Source: Sphaeroforma sirkka
Lineage: Eukaryota > Opisthokonta > Ichthyosporea > Ichthyophonida
Length of the DNA: 27,500 nt
Reading direction: 5' to 3'
NCBI GenBank assembly: GCA_001586965.3
Contig: LUCW03000212.1
Location: 1-27,500 of the forward strand
Made by a program: the position numbers and the translations under genes. The notes beneath the pieces were generated by a model, which was not told where the DNA came from, searched no databases, and saw only the letters and a program-made list of their open reading frames with translations. Shown here one piece after another: positions 10,801-21,700 of the stretch. Numbering within the stretch: the first letter of the stretch is position 1; every line of letters begins with the position of its first letter.

Positions 10801-13542
10801 AATGGAAACGCTAAAGACAAATCCGATGCACAGGTACAAATTGAAGCCGAACTTCTACAGTCGATTCCCCAGCCCCCTCAATGCGAGTACACGGGACCAC
10901 AGACCAGATATTCGTCAACGGGGTATCAGGAGCAGCCACCGGGAGCAAAATCAGTACAGGGACAAGCACCACAAGGCTACCAGCAATCATCCCACTATAC
11001 ACAGGGGAGTCAATACCAACACATGTACACACAGCACGGCAACGGGCAGCAAGCGTACGCTCAGGGCGCACCTATGCAGGGGTACAACAACGGCAGTACC
11101 AATACACAGGCACCACCATATGCCGTGCAAGGGAATTACTCACAGAGCATGCATGCTGCAGCAGATCCCTCGCAACAGTCACATCTGATGTACGACAGCC
11201 GTCAGTACTCACAGCAGCCGTACCCGCCACAGCCCATGTCACAGTCACATCTCAGCAATAGCAACACACTATCGCGCCAGAACTCCTTCACACGTCAGCA
11301 ACAGGGGCAGCACCCGCAACATCCCATGCAGCAGCAATCGCCAATGTACACGAACACTCACCCAGACACACACAGGCAGCAGTCTAATCGGTCACAGCAC
11401 TCACGCCAGGACTCGCAGTCTAGGACCAACCCCACGTCACGTGCACAATCACGCACACACTCTCGCACACACTCGCCCTCGATGTCTGCCATGTCGCGCG
11501 GGAACTCACAGACAAACATGCTCTCTCAGGCCACCCACCAGCATCCATACAATTACGCCAAGGCAAGTAACAGCGGAAGCGGAATATTACCGGCCCCTCC
11601 CATGGCCTTACCCGCACCTCCTGCGCAATACTCGCACGTGCTGAATGAGTCTATGCATGCCAGAGAGACGGGCACGGATGCGAACACAAATGCCAATGCG
11701 ATGACGGGGATGTACTCTGGGTCCAGCAGTGGGGTATACAGAAGTGGCAGTGGCCGGAGTGTCATGGCTAGTACCGTTATTGACAGATTGAATTTCGGTA
11801 TCCAGGATGCTCCCGCTTCCTCTGGCCGGAAACGAAAGGCGTCTACGGCGTCGGTATCGTCTAACCAAGATTTAGGTGTGTTGCATTGCTTGCCGCGGTG
11901 GTGTGCTACTGCCCATAACTGTATTCTCACATGCGTAGGGGTTATATACCGACATCTGCGAAATAATATGATATCTATTTCGGGGTGGATGATTGTAATT
12001 CCACAGATCGTGCTGCATAATCTCATATTTATTTTACCGCCTTTCTTTTCTATCCTAAATAGTTGGAACTGACAAGAAATCGCGGAATCGTGAGGCAGCC
12101 AGAAGGTGTCGACAGAAGAAAAACAACAAAGTATGTGGGATGTTGTGTACATGGTCATGTCGACATATTCCATGCCCACAATACAATCCACATACACAAG
12201 GTCCTCAATCCAATTGTTGGCACTATTCGCGTAGTTAGGATGAGTAAACTCGCGCACGTTATGTAGTCTGCGAGCTCGGCCTGACACCCTCTGATATTTG
12301 CACCGTACCTACCTACATGCCCTACCTACATGACCTACCTACTTGACCTACCTACATACCCTACCTACACGACCTACCTACATTCCCTACCTACATTCCC
12401 TACCTACATTCCCTACCTACATGATCTACCTACATGATCTACCTACATGATCTACCTACATGTCCGAACGTGTTCAGCATGGTGTCTCAGCATTCCACTG
12501 CTGCTGGCGGTTATCGAGGGCAAAGCTCGGTACCAAATTGCACAGGGCGTACCACCGAAACTGTGTGTGCAGCAATAGACGAACGCACCACACAAACTGT
12601 GTGCGTCTAATTCACACTGGGACATGCGCGAGCCAGATATACATGTGCGCGCACTCTCTTAACACTTCTCAATACCATGCGCCGCAATCACAGCTTGTCA
12701 CGCTACCGGCGGCCATCAGTGTAATCACCGACGAGAATGCAGACCTACGGAGACGACAGGCTGTGCTACAGTATGTTTGAGTGTGCTAGCCCCTTATATG
12801 GTTGCATCTGATACTGTTTTGTATACACGTTTGCTTCTTGCGTCGCCGGTGGTATATGGCAATTTATGTGGATTGTTTCCGATAGTCTCGTTGTTATGGT
12901 GTTTATGTATATGCGCATTCTTGGACAGAGATATACGTACATAGCTGAAAGGTATTGTGCCAACTTGAGAGAACAACATAACACCCGGCGCATGCGAATT
13001 TATGGCTCGTGACTCCAATTCAACCAATAACTGGGCCGAAAGGTATACTTCATGCAGACGAAATGTTTTATGTGGCACTTTAGTATTGCGCTATGCACTT
13101 GCCCATACCTACATCCTGGGTTATATACTATTATGCATGTACCTGGCAACATTGTTAATGCATGCAACCCAAATGTGTCCAGTTTGAGCCTGAAGATATC
13201 TATACGCTCATGCTCGCTTAGAGGACTTTTCTTGTATGAAGTAATGGGAGGAGTGCGCGGCGTTGGTAGCACATTGCCCAACACAAACCCACGCCTGTGC
13301 AGACTGTGACCATTTTAATTCATTCCGGTCCTGTTCTTTTATAAACACGTTGTTAAACCATGGACTATTCAACTTTTTCGTGCGCTCGCTCCAAATCCAA
13401 ATCCGTCGAATAGCTCGATTTATACAACTATGTCCGAATTTCGGCTCAAATTAATACGCGGACTATTTCGTTGTATAGGGCGGAGAAACAAAAGCTCGAG
13501 GCCAAACTATTCCAGCACACTTGCGTACTACCGAAGACCTGA
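7260..13542 (+). CDS. bZIP transcription factor (CREB/ATF-like basic region), seven exons
   Basis: Proposed exons: 7260-7332, 8808-8860, 9314-9449, 9977-11875, 12063-12130, 12694-12770, 13479-13542. All junctions are GT-AG and phases match, giving 2370 nt and 789 aa. The N-terminus has an acidic patch ([12 protein letters not shown], about residues 45-56). The large exon 4 encodes a Q/S/P/T-rich, probably disordered activation region ending near GRKRKAS, a likely nuclear-localisation signal. Exon 5 encodes the basic region [12 protein letters not shown] (729-740), matching the bZIP N-x7-R signature. In exons 6-7 the zipper heptads fall at L747, I754, L761, L768 and L775, in exact register across two introns. 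It should bind DNA as a dimer in the nucleus. Proline 748, just after the first leucine, is odd. Exons 4-7 are firm; exons 1-3 rest on phase, donor quality and coding look. Confidence 0.8.
7333..8807 (+). other. bZIP intron 1 with degenerate donor copies and microsatellites
   Basis: The donor GTGAGTATATGTACGCATAG is followed within 200 bases by look-alikes (GATGAGCATATGTACGTATAG near 7469; GATGAGTATAT near 7494). Microsatellites fill 7566-8105. A duplicated CTGATTTAG-AAATCTCA motif lies near 8462-8503. The acceptor at 8807 follows a pyrimidine-rich tract. Confidence 0.55.
7566..8105. repeat. (TA)n, (CA)n and (CATA)n compound microsatellite
   Basis: Long TA runs near 7566-7624 and 7801-7866 are separated by CA, CT and CATA runs. 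Apparent tyrosine/isoleucine/histidine reading frames here are repeat artefacts. Confidence 0.97.
10210..10320 (+). repeat. 33-bp in-frame coding repeat in the bZIP exon 4
   Basis: Three full copies and one partial copy of a unit encoding [11 protein letters not shown] follow each other in frame. The unit length is a multiple of three, so copy number can change without breaking the protein. It lies in the disordered Q/S/T-rich region. Confidence 0.85.
12303..12463. repeat. 14-bp tandem repeat (CCTACCTACATGA-type)
   Basis: About eleven copies of a 14-bp unit, varying mainly in the last four bases (ATGA, ATTC, ATGAT). It lies inside bZIP intron 5 (12131-12693), between the basic-region exon and the first zipper exon. 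Confidence 0.95.
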
Positions 13543-14070
13543 GAGAAGGATCTGATTGGGCCGCACATCCGCTATTCATTTCCCGATGGATGCTGCCGAG
13601 GGGTTGTTGTCAAAGTATATGCATATACATGGACATGCACACACGTGTTTGCCTTTGTTGAGATGCAGGCACATATGGCGTTCCAATTATGTATGGGATG
13701 TAGATGGGCGACTGCTAGTTAACTGTTCTTGCTGCCGATATTGGAAGTCAAGTACCGCGTGTGAGTCCGTTCAGGCCCAGATAGAGCCTAAGCCAATATT
13801 GCACACACTCGTATAATTCATGTGTCTGTATCATTTTGTCATACACGTGGGTGGGGAGTGCATATACACCTATATCTTGTCTGGACACACAGGAATTGCT
13901 TCTTTTCACGTTTGAGCCGCCCCGATATATACGTACGCGGGGGTTGCATCTGTGGCTAGTGTACGGCCACTCTCTCTGTTCATGTAACAACCCAAAGAAA
14001 CGATAACGGCGTATATCACAGATCCCTCAAGAGTTCATGGCAACGGCGGTGGTTTGAATATGAGAGATGC

Positions 14071-14150
14071 CTAGTTATTCTGCAGAAGGTTTTAATCTCC
14101 TCCTCTAAACCTAGTTATTCTGCAGAAGGTTTTAATCTCCTGCTTTCAAC
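14071..14150. repeat. 40-bp tandem duplication
   Basis: The stretch starting CTAGTTATTCTGCAGAAGG occurs twice with a 40-bp period; the copies are identical over about 30 bases and differ only in the tail. Its high identity suggests a recent duplication. Confidence 0.95.
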
Positions 14151-14835
14151 CTGCCTGCGTGGATGGAAAACCTTGTGCACGGATATGCCTATGGGTAGTG
14201 GACACGTTTCCGCACCAAGGAGACGCCCACCCTCCAATTAGGTCGTCTGTACTTATCAACAAACCACACTCTGCACTCGATAAAGGGTTGCCGAGCACAC
14301 GCACAAACACACACACATACATCCGATCGCTTCCAAGCCATTGAAGAGCCAGGAAAGCAAAAGTAAAAGGACTCACGCTCGTATCGACAACCGCTCATGT
14401 CGCTGTGGATTCGTGGGGTGGGGGGATAGTTGGGTGTTGGGTCGATGTCTTGGCCCACTGCGTATGTATTGGTGTAGTGGTAGGGGGGTAGCGTATGCAT
14501 TTAGCCTATGCAATGGATGGGATTGGTAATGATTACAACAAAAATAAGAATATATCTCGAGCTTCACCATAGGTGAAAACCCGCTAAACCCTAAGAGTGT
14601 ATCATACTCAATCTTTGGCAAAGGACGCTACTTCTGATACATACCGCTATGCATGATGTTTGCGTACGTACATATGAGATAAAGCAGCGACAGCCTAAAG
14701 CTTTCTTATACAATGCGACATTAAGGCATAGTACAGTCAGCTGTATATGGGCACATGTTTTGCCTTAGCAACCGCGCGAAAGCCGTGACTTCGAGAGTCC
14801 AAAGAGTTGCCACCACACATATACATATACAAAAC

Positions 14836-15284
<449 letters not shown>

Positions 15285-15889
15285 ATTCGGGTGGTGCTCT
15301 GCAAAAAAAGCGGTGGTCGTTAGCTTTGGTTAAAAAATATGGGGCTGAATGAGAGACAACTTCCCGCAATCAATCCATATCCAGGGAATTTGTTCTGAAT
15401 CTATTCATAATTGGCACGAGCATATCGGGTTTAAATTTCACACACCAGTGTTTACTATCCGCCTCGCGGTCCAAAAGGAATAAAGCATAAGCTTCCATGT
15501 ACGCAACTAATTCATTCTTGTAGATCTAAGGAGGTGAACCAGAATAGCGGGTTCATCGTTTGCCTTATCTGCTTATCAGTGTCTGTGCACTACGGGCATG
15601 AAGGAACACAGGCCTAAATCATCGTACCAAAGCCGCAAATACTTGTTGTTTGCTCGAGAAACAACTGTAAAATCATCTCCACGGATAATCTTGTACACTG
15701 AAGATCGCAAGGTGGAGCATGCACACAGATAAGTTGGGATCACTTTAATAGTCCAGCCATTGAGTAAAACAAGTGCTGCACAATCGGCTGAAACGACTTG
15801 CAGTCACCGAAGGTACACAAGTAGGTATGTATGTACCACAGTTCGCGTGTGGGCTCTTGGAAGCCCGGATACGCTCTATCTAGCATCAG

Positions 15890-15894
<5 letters not shown>

Positions 15895-15961
<67 letters not shown>

Positions 15962-15975
15962 CACACACACACACG
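15895..15975. repeat. (TA)n followed by (CA)n
   Basis: A TA run of about 62 bases passes directly into ACACACACACAC. It is preceded and followed by GCATCAGGTGTC, which occurs again near 16005 and (as GTATCAGGTGTC) near 16021, so the TA tract appears to have expanded inside a small GCATCAGGTGTC repeat. Confidence 0.9.
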
Positions 15976-16208
15976 CATACATATATGCTCAACATCGAGT
16001 GAGCATCAGGTGTCAAGTGAGTATCAGGTGTCACTTGTGGATGAGTATCGTCACACTATGCATGTGCACTCGAATCATGTACTGGCTCCATAACGGTTCA
16101 AGCTATACTACTCGAAGCACAATATGGCGTGGACAACCTCATAAAGCCCCAATTTTGGCGTGACCCATTGACAAAGCCTCCTCCGAACGGATTACTGATA
16201 ACAAGTAC

Positions 16209-18681
16209 TTAACCCATTGAATGGCCATATGTCGTCGCCACAATGTTTCCTCCACCGCCGGCAAAGCCGGTACCTATATGCAACAACGTGAAACATGGAT
16301 AAGAATCACCGTGATCCAGTGTCTCGTAGATTGCTTGTATCATCTGATGTATGCATCTTGCATACACGATATATATATATATATAGCGCTATATTGTGGC
16401 GGGCGTCTAAGAAGTCCATGCAAGCCTATAGCGCAGACACTACCCCTACACATCACTACTGAGTACTCGCACACCATGATTAGACCAAATGAGTGGAAAC
16501 TTAATAGTCAACTAGCAACGGCGTTGGCATGAGGCCACTGCAAAGTATATGCGCTCATATAAGTGTGGGGACAACACTACAATAACAACTAGTGCAAGGA
16601 ACACTACAATATTAACTAGTTCAAGGGATACTACAACATTAACTAGTTCAAGGAACACTACAACATCAACTAGTTCAAGGCACACTACAATAACAACTAG
16701 TGCAAGGAACACTACAATAATAACTAGTTCAAGGGATACTACAACATTAACTAGTTCAAGGAACACTACAACATCAACTAGTTCAAGGCACACTACAACA
16801 TTAACTAGTTCAAGGAACACTACAACATTAACTAGTTCAAGGCACACTACAACATTAACTAGTTCAAGGCACACTACAACATTAACTAGTTCAAGGCACA
16901 CTACAACATTAACTAGTTCAAGGCACACTACAACATTAACTAGTTCAAGGCACACTACAACATTAACTAGTTCAAGGCACACTACAACATTAACTAGTTC
17001 AAGGAACACTACAACATTAAATAGTTCAAGGGGTTCAACCGACGTCGTATGCCGCGCGTACCTTCAATATGGATTGGTATCACATCCTGTGCAGGTGCCG
17101 GGCCGGAACACACACCACAGGTGGCATCTTTCTTCACATACTCAGTTGCGCAGTGGTTGCAGATCACATGCCCACACTTTCTGATCACTGTTCGTGTGTG
17201 TGTGTGTGTTGGGGGGAGATGAAGTCGCATGTATGAGCTCGTGCGTACAAGTCACTGTAACCCATTTACACAGTTCGATCCAACGTACTACGTGCGTACA
17301 AGTCACTGTAACCCAATACTACAGTATGATTCAAAGTACTACGTGCGTACAAGTCACTGTAAACCAATACCACAGTTCGATCCAACGTACTAGGTGCGTA
17401 CAAGTCACTGTAACTCAATACCACAGTATGATCCAACGTACTAGGTGCGTACTAGTCTCTGTAACCCAATAGTAAAGCAATATGAGCCAGTTAAGCACAC
17501 ACAGCACCATGCCCCCCCTTGGGGTTATTAACCTGCGTCTAGTACACACAGCTTACCATGCACCTTGGGGGGTTGTTGACCATTATCTAGTACACACAGC
17601 TTACCATGCACCTTGAGGTTATTGATCATCATCTGGTACACACAGCTTACCATGCCCCCCATGGGGTTATTAACCTGCGTCGAGTACACACAGCTTACCA
17701 TGCACCTTGGGGGGTTGTTGACCATTATCTAGTACACAGCTTACCATGCCCCCCCTTGGGGTTATTAACCTGCGTCTAGTACACACAGCTTACCATGCAC
17801 CTTGGGGTTGTTGACCATCATTTTTGCACACGAGGGACACTGCCAGCGATCGTTACGGTCTGTTTTGAGTGACTGTGCGGTTGTGGTGTTCTTTACAGTG
17901 GGTGTGAATCTGACCGGGAACAGTTCTTTCAGCCTGTTGTGCATGTGACGGTGAAGAGGCGACCGGCATTTAGGCCTCAACCGGAAAAGGATATACCTTT
18001 TGAGACCTTCGTATCAGAGGTCAAAGGCAACAGTGATATACATAGATATCTCACCAGGAATAGGAGTGTGACAGGATGTGGCCGATTGGTATCAAAAGGA
18101 GAACCGCAACAGACATGCACGTCAAGGCTACTCACATTTTGTATGCACGAATAAAATTATACGGATGCATACTCTCAATTATCAACTGCTGTCATGCCGA
18201 TATATATATATATATATATAAATATATAAATATATAAATGTATTTAAATACAAACACAAGCGTGCTAGCTTTGTATGACTTATGAGTAGGAACAAGCCAG
18301 GCATCCAGCAACACATAACTAGCGCTCATAGCTTCAACCAGCCAATATAACGTGTAACTGACATTTGACATACTTGACAGGATGTGCAGGGAAGTCGGCT
18401 GTGCATTTAGTGCCGCTGGTTGGCTTCTTGATGATAGTGGGGGCCGCATCGGGAGTTAATCCTGGCTGTGGTGTCACAAGGCAATTGTGTGGGATAGCAC
18501 GGTGGGTTAGCATGCAGATACAATCTAGCTAACGATAACGAGATATATTTAGTTGGTGCGGACACTACTATATTATGCAGGCAGACAGGAGGCTAAACGT
18601 AAACGGATCATAATGGAGACCGCAACTACGCAAAGAACAAACCCGTTCATACTTACTATATATATATATATATATATATAT

Positions 18682-18774
<93 letters not shown>

Positions 18775-21700
18775 CTATATGTATATATACTATCAATGGA
18801 ACACCAGAAGGGGTACTTACTATCCAGAACGCCGGCAACGCCTTCAAATCCGCCTCGATGTGGCCTGCTTCGGGTACCTGTGTATAGTTCAAATGGAGAA
18901 AGTCATCAGAAACTACAGACTCAACTCTATAATGTAACAGAACGAACCACAAAACTTCAATACATATATCCTAACCACTGAGAAAGGCATATGATACGCT
19001 ACAATGTGTACCTGTGTGGAGTATATATACCATTAGATACTACATAGTAACAGGTGATGTGTACTTATGTATGAATAAAAATTATTTGATACTACATAGC
19101 AACAGGTGACTATGATATTACATACTACAATGTGTACTTGAACATAATATGTATACCATTTGGCACTACATAGTAACAAATGACATGTACTTATGTTTAG
19201 TATATATGCTAATTGACACCACATAGTAACAGGTGATGTATACTTGTACATAGTATATATACCATTTGATACTACATAGTATCAGGTATGTGTATCTGTT
19301 ACAAAGTAGGACTATCCTACAAGCACATACTGAACGCACAGGCGAGCTGCCTGAGAAGCGCACAGGGCTAACACACATCTGCATACACGCCCACAAGTAG
19401 ACCCATTCGTATAGGTAACTGGTGCGGTATTGAATTGCATATGATAGTAGCACCAACACTCGCATATGATAATAGCATCACCACTCTGCGCTATATAGGC
19501 ATTCAGCTCATAACACAAAGGTTGTGTACCTGTGCTACATAGTGTATTCAGCCCATAACACAAAGGTTGTGCACCTGTGCTACATAGTGTATTCAGCTGA
19601 CAACACAAAGGTTGTGTACCTGTGCTACATAGTGCATTCAGCTGATAGCACAAAGGTTGTGTACCTGTGATGTTTCGGACCCTTCCAGTGGTCCCGTGGG
19701 CGGCTTACGATCGGAAGAGTTTACGTTCAATTGATCTGGCCTGTCAGGCCAAATATCTGTGCACAACAAAACGCGAATTAATGGGTACAATAAGTATAAC
19801 TATAGACATTGGCAGTAAAGAAGTACTCAATAGCTGTGCACAACAAAACACGAATTAACGGGTACAAAAAGTATAACTATAGACATTGGAAGTAAAGAAG
19901 GACCGAATGGATGGGTTCGTATGAAACATTCAGTATCACTAGCACCCACATCGATGGGTACAATAAATATAGCTACAGACATTGGAAGTGAAGAAGGACC
20001 GAATGAATGGGTATGTATGAAACATTCAGTATCACTAGCACCCACATCGATGGGCGGCTTACGATCGGAAGAGATTACGTTCAATTGATCAGGCCTGTCA
20101 GGCCAAATATCTGTGCACAACAAAACACGAACTAATGGGTACAATAAGTATAACTATAGACATTGGCAGTAAAGAAGTACTCAATAGCTGTGCACAATAA
20201 AACACGAATTAACGGGTACAAAAAGTATAACTATAGACATTGGAAGTAAAGAAGGACCGAATGGATGGGTTCGTATGAAACATTCAGTATCACTAGCACC
20301 CACATCGATGGGTACAATAAATATAACTACAGACATTGGAAGTAAAGAAGGACCGAATGAATGGGTATGTATGAAACATTCAGTATCATTAGCACTCACA
20401 TCGATGCACGGCAATCAAGAGAACACTCCGCCAGGCCACAGAGCTTAAACATCAGGCTACAATCAGATAAAACAAGCGTTTGAGACCGTACATATACATA
20501 CACATGCACATGCACATGTACATGCACATAAGCGTGTTTGGCTGGTGTCTACATACTCTGCTTGCTGACATCGTATATTCGCTTTCCGTCACTCCGCGCC
20601 GTGGCTGTAGTGGAATACAACATGTGTCAGTAAGTGTAGAAAACCATAGCCTCCTAAATTGTACAAGCCAGACATCCTATGTAAAGGGTATATTATTTTG
20701 GTGTCAGAATTTTTTTTAAGGTTTTTGTATCAACTTCCCATACAAATTCGATATTTTGATGCTACAGGATCCGATATTTTGGTTTTAGAATTCAAATTTT
20801 TAAGACTTGTAATCCATTCTATACGACTAAATAGAACCAGAGCTTCGATTTCAGGCAAATCGGTTTGTTGGCTCAGGCGATATGAATTGTACCGTTCGCA
20901 GTACAAATGTACCCACAGCTTAACATACCGTTAACGATACAAATCCTATCTCGAGAACTAACCAACCGATCCCTATGAAATGAAATCTAAGTTTTTAATT
21001 AGGTCCACAGAGGGCGTTCCAGCTCTTCAAAACCCCGAACACACTGGTTTAAAATTCGGGTCGCTGACTAAAATCCGTACCAAATTTATGCATGTTGGAT
21101 ACAAAAAATGCTGTGACATCCTAAATTTCAAAAGGATGCTATGGCTTGTTCTTTCGGAGGATATGAGAAAACACTCTCCCAACTACACACACCCGCCACT
21201 TGACACCTGCTGCTGCGTGAACTAGGACTGCCTGATGAATTAGACATCTCTCTATAGTCGTGTTAAATATAGCACATCATATAGCAACTTCATGAAGCAA
21301 CACAGCCATTTACTCCACTGGTTTTCAAATGGATTTAAATATAGCAACACAGCCACTTACTCGACTTCTTGGTGACAGTGGATGCTTTATCCGCCATCAA
21401 GGATGTCTGTGCCGCCTCAAATCTGCAGTCAATGGAACACAGGGGGACATCGGTTGACAGGCGCAATAGAGTACCACATGAGAGATGTGGGTTATATATA
21501 TATATATATAACGAGCGAAAGTAGGTATATCACACAAGGAGCTATCTATGCACACACTCATCACACAAGGATCTATGTGCACACACAAAAAGATCTATCT
21601 ATACGCACAGAGGAATCTATCTATATACACACAAGGATCTATATATACACAAACAAGAATCTATGTTCACGCAAAGGATCTAAGTACACACACGAGGACC

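Noticed and set aside
10089..11261. Several antisense and alternative-frame ORFs over bZIP exon 4
   Set aside because: They are shadows of the GC-richer coding exon and have no recognisable content.
11876..12072. C-terminal tail of the single large bZIP frame
   Set aside because: It is read-through of intron 4; the donor at 11875 and acceptor at 12062 give a phase-matched join to the bZIP basic region.
16512..17184. Thr/Ser repeat frame (plus) and Val/Leu repeat frame (minus) of 165-211 codons
   Set aside because: The 27-bp unit is a multiple of three, so frames stay open by arithmetic; the region is intron 10 of NOSIP, and the end of the plus frame is antisense to exon 10.
19487..19671. 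CRISPR array (and other 25-51-bp arrays in the window)
   Set aside because: The arrays are contiguous tandem repeats without unique spacers, in a spliced eukaryotic genome.
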